Part shown: one piece after another, positions 39,014 to 49,139 of the stretch
How positions within the stretch are numbered: the stretch's first letter is position 1
Layout: every line of letters begins with the position of its first letter
Assembly: GCA_016124385.1 (NCBI GenBank)
Contig: WGNU01000001.1
Location: 496,001 to 560,000 of the forward strand
Reading direction: 5' to 3'
Length of the DNA: 64,000 nt
Origin: Alphaproteobacteria bacterium
GTDB taxonomy: Bacteria > Pseudomonadota > Alphaproteobacteria > Micropepsales > Micropepsaceae
Notes under the pieces: model-generated
What the model was told of the DNA's origin: nothing
Database searches by the model: none
What the model saw: only the letters and a program-made list of their open reading frames with translations
Translations under genes and position numbers: made by a program

Positions 39014-42000
39014 TCAAGGAGCGCCCAAAGGCTGAAGCCCGGCCTGTGTGACGGCCGCTTCAAGCGCCTCGGGCGCGATCGGGCAGAGGAGCGGTCCGGA
39101 CGTATAGAGCAAGAGCGCACGAATCGCGGCCCCTGGGAAAAGCGGGCGCAGCAGCAAATCATAGGCCGCCATCTGGGCGATGTGTGCGGCCGGAATATCC
39201 GCCGCCTGTGCGGGCGGGCTCGCGTCGGTCTTGAAATCGACGATCAGCACGCGCCCCTCCTCGACGACGAGGCGATCGATCCGTCCACTGACGGATACGA
39301 TTTTCCCATCACGCTGAAGATCGCCGATCACCGCGACCTCGCCGCGCGAGCGCGGGCCGAACAGCGGCGCGAACGTCTCGTCCTCCATCACGCCGAAGAC
39401 GGCCTGAAGAATGTCCGCAAGCTCATCGCCCGCGAACCCTTGGCCCGGCAGCGTGAGGAACCGCCGCGCGGCCGCGCGCCGTTCGCTCGCCGCCTGCGCG
39501 GGCAGCAGCTCGAAGAGCCGGTGGATCGCCCGGCCGCGCTGGCGGGCGCGCTCGCCTTCTCCGCTGTCGCGCGCGCGGCGCCGCGCCTTGCCGCTAACGC
39601 CGGGCAGATCGCTCGGCGAAAGGACGATGCGCGGCGTCATCGCCGGCGCGGGCGTCAGGAGAGAGGCCGGCAGGGCGGCCGGCGCCGCGGGCAGGGGCGC
39701 GGCCCTCGCGCGCGCGACCGCGCCGTCCGCCGCGCCCGGCGTGCGCCGGACCACGAACTCGCCGCTCCAATGGGGCGCGGGCTCCAGCGTCTCCTGAAGC
39801 TGTTTCTGAAACAGCGCGTACCAGGAATCCGCGTTCGGTGCGGTCGAGCGCTTGGCGAGCGTGCCGCAGAGATAGAGCCGCTCGCGCGCGCGCGTCATCG
39901 CCACATAGAGAAGCCGCCGGTTCTCCGCGCGCCGCTCGATCTTCTCGGCGTCCTTGGCCTTGGTGACGGCCTCGGCGCGCCCCTGCCGCCAGAGCAGCGT
40001 GCCATCCGCGCGGATCAGCGGCGCGCTCTCCCGCCCGCCGATGCGGCGATGCGCGTCGGCCAGGAACACGATCTCGGCTTCAAGGCCCTTCGCGCCGTGC
40101 ACCGTCATCAGCCGCACTTCGCCGCGCGCGCGGTCGAGGTCGCGCTTGATGGTGGAGCCCCCCGCCTCGAACCAGGCGAGAAACGCCTGGTGGCTCGGCA
40201 CATGCGCCTGCTCGAACCGCAAGGCGAGGTGCAGCAGCTCGTCGATCGGATCGCGCGCCTCGCTGCCCAGCCGTGCGATCAGCCGCCGCCGCAGGCCGCC
40301 GGCGCCCAAGATGTCGGAGAGAAGCCCGAAGGGCGTGGTGCGGCGGGAGAGGGCGGCGATCCTGGTGAGCTGTTCGAGCGCGAGCGTCGCGCCCGCGACT
40401 TTCCCGTGCCGCTCGCGCAGCGCCGTGAGCAGCGGACCGCGCCGGTCATAGGCAAGCTCGAAGAGCGCGTCCTCGCTCAGCCCCGCGACAGGGCTTTTCA
40501 GAAGCGCGGCCAGATTGAGATCATCGAGCGGCTGCACCACGAAGCGCAGCACGCTCAGGAGATCCTGCACCGCGATATGCGATTCGAGCTTCAGGCGGTC
40601 CGCGCCCGCGACCGCGACGCCCGCATCCTTCAGCCGCCGGACGATCGTCTCGGCAAGGCCCGTGCGGCTTTGAAGCAGAATGAGAATGTCGCCCGGATCG
40701 ATCGGCTTGTCGGATGACCCCAGGGCGCCGCCGGCCGTGAGCCAGCAATCGATCTCGCGCGCGATCCGTGCCGCCAGGCTCGACTGCGCGGAGGACTTCA
40801 GAATGGCATCGAACGGCGCCGTCGGGTCCTCCTCCTCGTCCGGCACCTGCGTTTCGACGAGCGGCCACAGCTCGACGAACCCGCCGCTCTCGCTCCGGTG
40901 GACCTGATGCGCGACGCCGTCATCCGATAGCGCGATCTCGCGCGCGGCAGCGGGATCGCTGAAAACGCGGTCCACCGCCTCCAGCACCGGCGCGAGCGAG
41001 CGGCGCGAGACGGGCAATTGTTCGACGGCGAAGGTCTGGCCGGCGCCCTCGGCCAGCTGGCGAAACCGCTCGCGCTGCGCGGCGAAGGCGCGGGGCTCAG
41101 CGCCCTGGAAGCTGTAGATCGACTGCTTCTCATCGCCGACCGCAAAGACCGTGCGCGTTCCACCGCGGGCGCTCTCGCCGGCGAAGAACTCCGCGCCCAG
41201 CGCATCGACGATCGCCCATTGGTCGGGGCTCGTGTCCTGCGCCTCGTCGACGAGGATGTGATCGATCCCGCCGTCGAGCTTGAAGAGCACCCAGGCCGCC
41301 ATGTCGCTGCGCTCGAGCAGGCTGCGCGTCTTGGCGACGAGATCATCGAAATCGAGCGCGCTGCGGGCCCGCTTGAGCGCCTCGTAGCGCGCGAGCGTCG
41401 CGCTGAGGAAATGGGTATAGGCCGCGCTCATCTGCGCGGTGTCGAGCGCGTCCGCGCGCGCGACCGCCTCGCTCACCCGCGCGTGCTCGGCGCCGATCGC
41501 CTCGGCGATCGCGGGATGGTCCCGGCGGAACCCGACCGTCGTCATCTTGTCAAGCTTGCGCGGCTCATCCTTCTGGGTGAGGAAGATGGCGCTGTAGCAC
41601 GTGCGCCGCGACGGCTCGCCGTTCGCATTGAGGAACGCCTGCAGCCGCTCGCCGAGCCCGCGATCATTCGCGCCGCTTGCGTTGAGAAGCTGCGCCGCGG
41701 CCCCTGGCCACAGGCGCTGGATGTCGCTGGGGATCGCGGTGACTGCCGCGCGCGCCGCCTCCAGGTCATCGGCCGGATCGACGCCCAGCCGCGCCGCGAT
41801 CGCGGTAAGCGCCGCCGCGCGGGAGGCCTCATCGCCCGTAAGGCCGCCCAGTGTCGTGCGGCGCGCCTTGAGCGCGGTGTCGATCGCATCAGCGAAGCTG
41901 AGCGCGTCGATCCGCGCCGCCAGCCGCGCGAGCGCGGCCGCGAGCGCCGCGTCTCGGCCGCTAACGGCGCGGCGCATCGTGTCCTCGACCGCCCGCACGC

Positions 42001-42457
42001 GCAGCGCCTCTGCCTCGCTTTCATCGAGCACCAGAAAATCGGGCAGAAGCTCCGCCTCGAAGGGAAAGCACTGCAGCAGCCGCTCGCAAAAGGCATGGAT
42101 CGTCTGAACCTTCAGCCCGCCCGGCGTTTCGAGGGCGCGCGCGAAGAGCCGGCGCGCCCGCCCGATGGCGTCTTTGTCCGGGAAAACGCCGTCGATCTCG
42201 AAAAGCTCGGCAGAGAGCTGTGATTCCGGAGCGAGCGTCCACTTGCCCAGCGTCTCTTGCAGGCGCGCGACCATCTCGGCCGCCGCCGCCTTCGTGTAGG
42301 TGAGGCAAAGCAGCCGCTCGGGCGTCACCCCACTCGTCAGCAGACGGATGATCCGGCGCGTCAGCACGAACGTCTTGCCTGACCCCGCATTCGCCGACAC
42401 CCACGCCGAATGGCCGGGATCGGTCGCGCGCCGGATGGCCTCGTCGGCCGCGGTCAT
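39014..42457 (-). CDS. addA: AddA helicase-nuclease of double-strand break repair
   Basis: This 1147-residue UvrD-type helicase has a C-terminal RecB-like nuclease. Walker A is WVSANAGSGKTFVL near residue 22, motif II is HILVDEAQDTSPDQWA, and VGDEKQSIYSFQGAEP and VRLMTVHGAKGLEAEIV follow. The nuclease motif near the C-terminus is VLIVDFKTDAS. With AddB it resects double-strand ends for RecA loading. Its ATG overlaps the addB stop, so the two subunits are coupled. Confidence 0.96.
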   Translation of the reverse strand: MTAADEAIRRATDPGHSAWVSANAGSGKTFVLTRRIIRLLTSGVTPERLLCLTYTKAAAAEMVARLQETLGKWTLAPESQLSAELFEIDGVFPDKDAIGRARRLFARALETPGGLKVQTIHAFCERLLQCFPFEAELLPDFLVLDESEAEALRVRAVEDTMRRAVSGRDAALAAALARLAARIDALSFADAIDTALKARRTTLGGLTGDEASRAAALTAIAARLGVDPADDLEAARAAVTAIPSDIQRLWPGAAAQLLNASGANDRGLGERLQAFLNANGEPSRRTCYSAIFLTQKDEPRKLDKMTTVGFRRDHPAIAEAIGAEHARVSEAVARADALDTAQMSAAYTHFLSATLARYEALKRARSALDFDDLVAKTRSLLERSDMAAWVLFKLDGGIDHILVDEAQDTSPDQWAIVDALGAEFFAGESARGGTRTVFAVGDEKQSIYSFQGAEPRAFAAQRERFRQLAEGAGQTFAVEQLPVSRRSLAPVLEAVDRVFSDPAAAREIALSDDGVAHQVHRSESGGFVELWPLVETQVPDEEEDPTAPFDAILKSSAQSSLAARIAREIDCWLTAGGALGSSDKPIDPGDILILLQSRTGLAETIVRRLKDAGVAVAGADRLKLESHIAVQDLLSVLRFVVQPLDDLNLAALLKSPVAGLSEDALFELAYDRRGPLLTALRERHGKVAGATLALEQLTRIAALSRRTTPFGLLSDILGAGGLRRRLIARLGSEARDPIDELLHLALRFEQAHVPSHQAFLAWFEAGGSTIKRDLDRARGEVRLMTVHGAKGLEAEIVFLADAHRRIGGRESAPLIRADGTLLWRQGRAEAVTKAKDAEKIERRAENRRLLYVAMTRARERLYLCGTLAKRSTAPNADSWYALFQKQLQETLEPAPHWSGEFVVRRTPGAADGAVARARAAPLPAAPAALPASLLTPAPAMTPRIVLSPSDLPGVSGKARRRARDSGEGERARQRGRAIHRLFELLPAQAASERRAAARRFLTLPGQGFAGDELADILQAVFGVMEDETFAPLFGPRSRGEVAVIGDLQRDGKIVSVSGRIDRLVVEEGRVLIVDFKTDASPPAQAADIPAAHIAQMAAYDLLLRPLFPGAAIRALLLYTSGPLLCPIAPEALEAAVTQAGLQPLGAP

Positions 42458-45405
42458 GGGGCGCCTCCCTCTTCATCGCCCTCGTCCACCCATTCGCGCA
42501 CCCGCGCCAGATGCTCGAAGGCGTCGCGCGCGCGGCGGAACTGCGCGTGCGGGCGGGAGTGATAGGCCTGCTCGGGATTGTCGAACGCTTCGAAACGGGC
42601 CGCCAGCCGCTCGGCCGAAAGCGCGATGAGCGGCGGAGCGTCCATCGGCTCGCCAAGGAGCGGCGTCTTGCCGTCGCCCTTGAGCGAAAGATAGATGAAA
42701 TCGCGCACGCGCCGCGCGCCGATCGCCGCGAACCCGCCGCGTTCCGCGATCATTCCTTCAAGCGGCAATTGCGGCGCGAAGAAGGACTTCACTTCGTCGG
42801 CCGTTGGCACCTTGCCGCTCTTGTAGTCGAGGATGCTGATGCTGCCGTCGGGATGGAGTTCCAGCCGGTCTGCCCGCGCGCGCAAGGTGATCGGCCCGGC
42901 CGGCGCCGGCACGGTGATCGCGCCGTCCACCTCGCTCGCGATGCTGACGACATCGCTGAGGATCGCACGGTCCCGCGCGATGAGCGCCTCGGCAGCCGTG
43001 CGAAAGCGCGGCAGCCAGAAGGCGCGGACCGCTGGGTCGTCGAGGAAGGGCTCGAAACGCCGCGCGGCGATCACCATGAGATCGTTGAGCGCCGTCTCCC
43101 CGGGCGGATAGGGGAAGCGCTCCGCGTAAGCCTGCAGAATGCCGTGGAGGAGGATGCCGCGGTCGCGCGCGCCGGCCGGCGCGTCGATGGGGTCGAGCTC
43201 GCGCAGCCGCAAAATGTGCTCGGCATAGAAGCGATAGGGATCGCGGCGCCACGCTTCGATCCGCGTGACGGACACCTCGCGAGGCCGCGCGGCGAGCGGC
43301 GGCGTGGCGGCCGGCGCGCCGGGCCGCTCCGTACGCGGTGCATCATCGAGAAGGCTTGTGAATTCCGCGAGCACGGTGTCGCGCACGGCGCCAATACCCG
43401 CGCCGTCGGCGAGGATCAGAAGCCGCGTCAGCCAGCGCGCGGGCGTCGTCGGCGCGCCCTCCTCGCGCTGCGAGCGGGTAAGCAGAACGCGCGGTTGCGC
43501 GGCACCTTGCGCGAAATCATGTGCGGCGAGGCCGATGCGCCGCTCCGGCGCATCGAGGCCCAGCGTCTCGCGCATCGGCCGGCTGGCCCACAGATCCGCA
43601 TCGCTCCGCGCCGGCCACGTTCCTTCGTTGAGCCCGCCGAGCACGATGAAATCCGCCGATTGGAGACGCGCCTCGAGTGGCCCCCAGATGAAGACGCGCG
43701 GGCTCGCATCGCGCTGCGGGCGGATGGTCTCCGCATCGATCAGATAGCGGATGAACCGCGCATAGTCCTCGAGCGTAAGGGCAAGATCGCTCGGCGCCGC
43801 GCCCGGCAGATCATCGATCAGCCGCGCCGCCGCCTCGCCCGCCTCGCCGCTCCAGAGCGCGGCGGCCTCGCCGTCTTCGTCCTGCGCCAGCGCGTCGGCG
43901 GCGGCGGCGTGCGCCGCGAGAAGCGTTCCGATCGGATGCGTGCTCGTTGGGTCGAGGTCCGCCAACGGCGCGACGCAGGCGCCGAAGCGCTCGAGGAAAC
44001 GCGTCGCCCGCTCGCGCGCGCCCTCGCTCTCGATCGTCTCGATGCGCGCGGCGAGCCCCGCGAGCCCCGGCGCCGGGCGCAGGCCCCGCAGCGCCGCGAG
44101 CTCGAATTGATCGGCGAGGCGGTGGAACTGCCCGACCGGCATCCCGGCCTGGGCGAGCGGGTGGCGGATCGCCGCCAGCAGCGCGTTCGGCGCGAAACGC
44201 GTGGCGACGGCGTCGGCAAGCAGCGTCAGGAACGCGCCCGGCGCCGTCGCGAGGAGCGAGACGCCGCCTGAATCATCCGCCGCGATCTCCCAGCGCCGCA
44301 ACTCGGCGACCACCCGCCGCGCGAGCAGCCGGTCCGGCGTGATGAGGGCTGCCGTCGCCTTGGGCGTTTCGAGTGCGTCGCGCAGCGCGATCGCGATCGC
44401 GGTCGCCTCGGCCTGCTCGTTGACGAACTCGGCAACGCGCAAGCCTTGGAATCCCGCCGCCAGCGCGTCCCGCGCGCGATCGACCAGCGCGGACCAATGA
44501 TCGCTCGCCTCGGCGGGACGCAGCGCCTCGGAGAGAAGCCGCGCGCGCGGCGAGGGGTGCTCGTCGTCATCCGTCCACGGACGAACGTCCTCGCGCGCGA
44601 TCTCCATGCGCTCCAAGAGCTGTTTCAGGCCGAACTGGGGATGCGTCGGCGGCAGCGCCTCCCACGCCGCCCTTTCGAGCTGCTGGTCGAGCCCGGGCAG
44701 CACCACGCGCCCGTTCGGCAGCCGCGCGATCACCTTGAGGAGTGTGGCCGTCGCCGGAATGCTGCCAGTGGAGCCGGCGGCGATGATGGGCGCGGCGGGC
44801 GCTGTCTCGCGCCAGCGCGCGGTCAGCGCCTCCATCAGAAGGTTGCGGCGCCGCGCGGGGTCGATCGCGCTTTCGGCCTCGAGCAGCGCGGGCCAGACAT
44901 CCTTTAGGAGATGGAGGAAATCGAGCGTCGCCTGCCAATGCCCGGCGAGCCCCTCGGGTACGAGCTCGCGGAGCGCTTCAAGGTCCGCGTTATGCGTCTG
45001 GCATTCATCGAGGAACCCCGCGAGGCTGTCGGCCAGCGCGAGCGCCTGATCGATCGGCACGGGGCCAAGACCTTGCCGCGCCGCCTCGATGAGCCGCGCG
45101 AGCAGCAGGCGGCGCCGCTGCGGCGCGATGGCGGGCGGGAGGGCCAGATCATCGCGCGGATCGGCGATCGCAAGCGCTTCCTCGTCAACATCGCCGAGCG
45201 GGAGGATCTGCGGCAGCAGCGTCGAGGACGCGGCGGCCGATTGCGCGAAATGAAAGGCAAGGCTGCGCGCCGCGCGCCGTGTCGGCACGAGGATGCGCAG
45301 TTCTGACAGCGCGAGAGGATCCTTAGCCTGCGTAAAGCTCGCACGTACGCCCGCGGCCAGCCGTTCGAGAAAGGGCGCGCCGGGCGCGATCGTGAAAATG
45401 TTCAT
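42454..45405 (-). CDS. addB: AddB subunit of the AddAB double-strand break repair complex
   Basis: A 983-residue partner of AddA. It starts MNIFTIAPGAPFLERLAAG and carries RILVPTRRAARSL in place of a full Walker A, as in proteobacterial AddB forms. A RecB-family nuclease motif ISILDYKSGKVPTADE lies near the C-terminus. The C-terminal cysteines that bind a 4Fe-4S cluster in Bacillus AddB are not evident. The open frame extends upstream to 45552 through murU, but the family start is at 45405. Confidence 0.93.
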   Translation of the reverse strand: MNIFTIAPGAPFLERLAAGVRASFTQAKDPLALSELRILVPTRRAARSLAFHFAQSAAASSTLLPQILPLGDVDEEALAIADPRDDLALPPAIAPQRRRLLLARLIEAARQGLGPVPIDQALALADSLAGFLDECQTHNADLEALRELVPEGLAGHWQATLDFLHLLKDVWPALLEAESAIDPARRRNLLMEALTARWRETAPAAPIIAAGSTGSIPATATLLKVIARLPNGRVVLPGLDQQLERAAWEALPPTHPQFGLKQLLERMEIAREDVRPWTDDDEHPSPRARLLSEALRPAEASDHWSALVDRARDALAAGFQGLRVAEFVNEQAEATAIAIALRDALETPKATAALITPDRLLARRVVAELRRWEIAADDSGGVSLLATAPGAFLTLLADAVATRFAPNALLAAIRHPLAQAGMPVGQFHRLADQFELAALRGLRPAPGLAGLAARIETIESEGARERATRFLERFGACVAPLADLDPTSTHPIGTLLAAHAAAADALAQDEDGEAAALWSGEAGEAAARLIDDLPGAAPSDLALTLEDYARFIRYLIDAETIRPQRDASPRVFIWGPLEARLQSADFIVLGGLNEGTWPARSDADLWASRPMRETLGLDAPERRIGLAAHDFAQGAAQPRVLLTRSQREEGAPTTPARWLTRLLILADGAGIGAVRDTVLAEFTSLLDDAPRTERPGAPAATPPLAARPREVSVTRIEAWRRDPYRFYAEHILRLRELDPIDAPAGARDRGILLHGILQAYAERFPYPPGETALNDLMVIAARRFEPFLDDPAVRAFWLPRFRTAAEALIARDRAILSDVVSIASEVDGAITVPAPAGPITLRARADRLELHPDGSISILDYKSGKVPTADEVKSFFAPQLPLEGMIAERGGFAAIGARRVRDFIYLSLKGDGKTPLLGEPMDAPPLIALSAERLAARFEAFDNPEQAYHSRPHAQFRRARDAFEHLARVREWVDEGDEEGGAP

Positions 45406-45422
45406 GGCGGGCCGCGCCGCCG

Positions 45423-46151
45423 TCAGCTGGCCCGTTTCAGGTCGCGGAGGAATTCCTCCGCATCGGCGAGGCCCTCGGGTGTGCCGACATGCATCCACGT
45501 CCCGTCGAGCCGCAGTCCGAACAGGCGCTTGGCCTCGATCGAGCGGTCCCACAGGCGATTGGTCGAGAAGGCGCCCTCCGGCGCGCCGTCGAGAAAGCGC
45601 GGATGGATGATCTGCACGCCCATATAGGCAAAGGGCGCCATGCGCTGTTCCTCGCGCCGCGTCAGTTCGCCGGTCGGGCCCATGTCGAAATCGCCGCGCC
45701 CGTCATAGCCGAGCGAGGTGACGATCGGCGCAAGCAGCAGGAGCGCGTCCATCGTCTTGGGATCGAACTGCCGCGCCATCCGCGTGAGCGCGCTCGTCAG
45801 CCCCTCCGCCCAGATCGTGTCGCAATTATGGGTGAAGACCGGTTCGCCCTCGAAGAGCGGCAGCGCCTTCTTCAGCGCGCCGCCCGTATCGAGGATCTGG
45901 TCGCTCTCGTCGGAAATGACGATGCGCACGTCTTTGCGCTTGGCGGTGTGCGCGATCACCAGATCGGCGAAATGGTGGACGTTGACGATGACGGTCTCAA
46001 CGCCCGCCGCGACAAGCCGGTCGATCGCGTGGTCGATGAGCGCGCGGCCATTGACCTCGACCAGCGCCTTGGGCCGGTCGTTGGTGAGCGGGCGCATGCG
46101 CGTGCCAAGCCCGGCGGCGAGGATCATGGCGCGGCTGGGGGCGTTGTCCAT
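45423..46151 (-). CDS. murU: N-acetylmuramate alpha-1-phosphate uridylyltransferase
   Basis: A 242-residue nucleotidyltransferase with AMILAAGLGTRMRPLTNDRP (nucleotide site), PKALVEVNGRALIDHA, and a metal-site Asp in FTHNCDTIWAEG. Paired with the sugar kinase just upstream (3 bp apart), it matches the AmgK-MurU pathway that returns peptidoglycan MurNAc to UDP-MurNAc and bypasses the fosfomycin-sensitive step. Assignment rests on this pairing and the family. Confidence 0.88.
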   Translation of the reverse strand: MDNAPSRAMILAAGLGTRMRPLTNDRPKALVEVNGRALIDHAIDRLVAAGVETVIVNVHHFADLVIAHTAKRKDVRIVISDESDQILDTGGALKKALPLFEGEPVFTHNCDTIWAEGLTSALTRMARQFDPKTMDALLLLAPIVTSLGYDGRGDFDMGPTGELTRREEQRMAPFAYMGVQIIHPRFLDGAPEGAFSTNRLWDRSIEAKRLFGLRLDGTWMHVGTPEGLADAEEFLRDLKRAS

Positions 46152-46154
46152 CGT

Positions 46155-47276
46155 CTACTCCACGAGTGCGGCGACGCGGTTCCGGCTCTCCGCGGGGATA
46201 TGCCGGTCGAGCCACATCTGCAGCGGCTTCAGCGCGGGATGCGCGAGGTCGCGTTCAAGATAGCGCCAAAGCCGGGGATGGTACGAGGGATAGCGCTTCT
46301 TGCCGTCGCGTTTCCACAGCCGCGTGAAGATGCCGAGGATTTTCGTGTTGCGTTGCGCGGCGAGCACGGCGGCGGCCAGGCGAAACGCGTCCGCGTCGAA
46401 GCCGCGATCGCGCGCCTGGCGCCCCGCGATATAGCGCACGAGCATCGCCTCGCCGAGCGCGGGGTCCACGTCGCGTCGCGCATCCTCGGTGAGCGAGACG
46501 AGATCATAGGCGGGCGAACCGATCAGCCCGTCCTGGAAGTCGAGGAGCCCGATGCGCTGGAGGCCCTGGCCCTCCGGCCGCCAGATGAGATTTTCCGCAT
46601 GATAGTCGCGCAGCACCAGAACGGGCGCGCCGCCAGCCGCGCTGCGCAGCGCCTCGCGCCACAGGCCCATGAACTCGTCGCGCATGGTCGGGCTCGCCGG
46701 GCTGCCGAGCGCGGCCGGCACGAACCAGTCGAGCAGCAATTCCGTTTCGATCAGCAGCGCTTCTTCATCGTAGGAGAGGAACGTCTGACGCCAGCCGTCC
46801 TCGGTCGAAAGCGCCGTGGGCGGCGGCGTTTCGTGCAGCGCGATCAGCACGTCGATCGCGCGTTCATAAAGGGGCCCTTCCGCGCTCCCCGCCTCGATCA
46901 TCCGGGCAAAGAGATTGTCGGTCAGATCCTCGATGAGGAGAAATCCGTTCGCGTAGTCGGCGGCGAGGATCTCGGGCGCCGCAAGCCCCAGCGCGCGCAG
47001 ATGCCGGGCGAGGGCGGCGAAGGGCCGCACGTCCGGTCCCGCCAGCCGCGCGACGGCGTTATAGCCGAGCTGGCGCCGCTCGGCGGGCGAGGCCTCGGGC
47101 GGGCAGGCGGCGGTCTCCGCGCCCGGCGGCTGATCCATCAGGATCGCGGATTGCTCGTTGAGCGACAGGCGCTCGTAGCGCCGGCTGGAGGCATCGCCCG
47201 CGAGCTTGTGCCGCTCCGCCGCGCCCCAGCCGGCGGCATCGAGAAAGGCGCGCGCCAGATCATCGCGTGTCGTCAT
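46155..47276 (-). CDS. amgK: Anomeric MurNAc/GlcNAc kinase (aminoglycoside phosphotransferase family)
   Basis: A 373-residue APH-fold kinase. The catalytic loop is LRDYHAENLIWR and the metal-binding motif GLLDFQDGLIGSPAYDLVSL. It begins MTTRDDLARAFLDAAGW, with the ATG overlapping the tsaE stop. Resemblance to antibiotic kinases is at fold level; the link to MurU and TsaE points to cell-wall sugar recycling, not aminoglycoside resistance. Confidence 0.87.
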   Translation of the reverse strand: MTTRDDLARAFLDAAGWGAAERHKLAGDASSRRYERLSLNEQSAILMDQPPGAETAACPPEASPAERRQLGYNAVARLAGPDVRPFAALARHLRALGLAAPEILAADYANGFLLIEDLTDNLFARMIEAGSAEGPLYERAIDVLIALHETPPPTALSTEDGWRQTFLSYDEEALLIETELLLDWFVPAALGSPASPTMRDEFMGLWREALRSAAGGAPVLVLRDYHAENLIWRPEGQGLQRIGLLDFQDGLIGSPAYDLVSLTEDARRDVDPALGEAMLVRYIAGRQARDRGFDADAFRLAAAVLAAQRNTKILGIFTRLWKRDGKKRYPSYHPRLWRYLERDLAHPALKPLQMWLDRHIPAESRNRVAALVE

Positions 47277-47770
47277 GCCGGCTCCGGAAGGGCGGCTGCG
47301 AGGGCCGCCAGGGGGTCGCGCGGCCCCGCGATGGTGGCCTGCCGCGCCGTGTCGCCGGTAACGGAGAGGCTGATCGCGAGCGTCGGCTCGCCCAGCGCGT
47401 CCGCCCCGCGCTCGGGCCATTCGATGAGGCACACGCCTTGATCTAGCGCATCCTCAAGCCCCAGTTCTTCGATATCGTCCGGCGCCTTGAGCCGAAAGAG
47501 GTCGACATGGGCAAGGGGCCCAACCGGCGTGTCGTAGGTTTGAACCAGCGTGAAGGTGGGGCTCGGCACCTCGCCCGCATGGCCGAGCGCACGCAGGATC
47601 GCCCGCGCGAGGCTGGTCTTTCCCGCGCCCAGCGGGCCGCGCAGGGTAACGAGCATGCCCGGCGTCAAAACTTGCGCGATCGCGGCCCCGAGTGTCGCGG
47701 TCGCGGCCTCGTCGGCGAGCGGAATACGGAGCAGCGCGGACCCGGTCCGCGAATCGGAGGCGCTCATCAT
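47273..47770 (-). CDS. tsaE: tRNA t6A biosynthesis ATPase TsaE
   Basis: A 165-residue P-loop protein (LRGPLGAGKTSLARAI), with SPTFTLVQTYDTPVGPLAHV, DLFRLKAPDDIEELGLEDAL and CLIEWPERGADAL, all typical of YjeE/TsaE. It supports threonylcarbamoyl modification of tRNA A37 with TsaB and TsaD, which are not in the window. Two adjacent ATGs exist at 47770 and 47767. It is first in the run down to trxA. Confidence 0.94.
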   Translation of the reverse strand: MMSASDSRTGSALLRIPLADEAATATLGAAIAQVLTPGMLVTLRGPLGAGKTSLARAILRALGHAGEVPSPTFTLVQTYDTPVGPLAHVDLFRLKAPDDIEELGLEDALDQGVCLIEWPERGADALGEPTLAISLSVTGDTARQATIAGPRDPLAALAAALPEPA

Positions 47771-47893
47771 GGGCGAGGCTCCTCTACCAGGGGCTCGCCC
47801 GGGCTGGCAACGGCCAAGGCGTCGGTGGTTGATTTGGCCCCGCCGCATGGACAAGGTAGGCGCCTTTGCGGCCAGGGAGCGTGACGGGAAGCG

Positions 47894-49123
47894 ATGGCGG
47901 GGAGTGAGACGAGCGGCGCGGCCGTGATCATCGGCGCGGGCCAGGCCGGCGCCCAGGCGGCGCAGAGTCTGCGGACCGAGGGCTTCAAGGGTCCGATCGT
48001 GATGATCGGCGACGAGGCCTATCCGCCCTATCAGCGCCCGCCGCTCTCCAAGAAATTCCTCGCCGGCGAGCTGGAAGAGGAGCGCCTGTTCCTCCGCCCG
48101 CAGGCCTTCTACGACGAGGCGAAGATCACGCTGCGCCTCAACACGCGCGCGACCGCGATCGACCGCGAGGCGCACACGGTGAGCCTCGAAGGCGGCGAGA
48201 AACTCACCTACGCCAAGCTCCTGATCGCGACGGGCACGCGCGTCCGCCGGCTCACTTGTCCCGGCTCGCATCTGAAGGGCATCTGCGATCTGCGCAACAT
48301 CGACGACGTGCGCCGCATCCAGCCCGAGTTCACGCCCGGCAAGCGGATGGTGATCGTCGGCGGCGGCTATATCGGGCTTGAGGTCGCCGCCGTAGCGGTG
48401 AAGCGGGGCCTGAAGGTCACTGTGCTGGAGATGGCGGACCGCGTGATGGCGCGCGCGGTCTCTGAGACGCTCTCGCGCTATTACGAGGATTTCCACCGCA
48501 AGGCCGGCGTCGATCTGCGCCTGGGCGAACCCGTCGCCGCCGTCGAGGGCGACGATCACGTCCGCGCGGTCGCGACCGCGAGCGGACCCATCCCCGCCGA
48601 CCTCGTGCTGGTCGGCATCGGCGTCATCCCGAATGTGGAGTTGGCAGCCGAGGCAGGCCTCGCCTGCGACAACGGGATCCTGGTCGATGAGCACGCGCGC
48701 ACGGCCGACCCGGACGTCTTCGCGGCCGGCGACTGCACGAACCACCCTTGCGCGATTGCGGGTCGGCGCCTGCGCCTTGAATCCGTTCAGAACGCGATCG
48801 AGCAGGCCAAGGCCGCGGCGGCCGGCATGGCCGGCAAGCCGCGTGTCTATGCCGAGGTGCCGTGGTTCTGGTCGGACCAGTACGAGCTGAAAATGCAGAT
48901 CGCGGGGTTGGCTGAACCCGGCGATACGCAAATTTTGCGCGGCGATCCCGCGAGCGGCAAGTTCGCGGTCTTTTATTTGCGTGGTGGTGTCGTGGCGGCC
49001 GTTGAGAGCGTGAACGCCGCGCCCGAGTTCATGATGGGCCGCCAGATGATCGCAAAACACCTCGCGGTTGCGCCGGACCGATTGGCCGACGTAAACATCC
49101 CGATGAAGCAGCTTATCTCCTAA
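47894..49123 (+). CDS. Ferredoxin reductase, putidaredoxin-reductase type
   Basis: A 409-residue FAD/NAD(P)H oxidoreductase. The FAD motif is [17 protein letters not shown], the NAD(P) motif [16 protein letters not shown], and a second FAD motif is [27 protein letters not shown] is typical of reductases that feed P450s and dioxygenases. The next gene (17 nt) is a 2Fe-2S ferredoxin, its expected partner. No oxygenase lies in the window. The pair interrupts the usual tsaE-divL neighbourhood on the opposite strand. Confidence 0.92.
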   Translation: MAGSETSGAAVIIGAGQAGAQAAQSLRTEGFKGPIVMIGDEAYPPYQRPPLSKKFLAGELEEERLFLRPQAFYDEAKITLRLNTRATAIDREAHTVSLEGGEKLTYAKLLIATGTRVRRLTCPGSHLKGICDLRNIDDVRRIQPEFTPGKRMVIVGGGYIGLEVAAVAVKRGLKVTVLEMADRVMARAVSETLSRYYEDFHRKAGVDLRLGEPVAAVEGDDHVRAVATASGPIPADLVLVGIGVIPNVELAAEAGLACDNGILVDEHARTADPDVFAAGDCTNHPCAIAGRRLRLESVQNAIEQAKAAAAGMAGKPRVYAEVPWFWSDQYELKMQIAGLAEPGDTQILRGDPASGKFAVFYLRGGVVAAVESVNAAPEFMMGRQMIAKHLAVAPDRLADVNIPMKQLIS

Positions 49124-49139
49124 GAACAAAGGCCGAGGA

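Noticed and set aside
46155..47276. Aminoglycoside-resistance gene
   Set aside because: It has the fold only; linkage to murU and tsaE indicates amino-sugar recycling.
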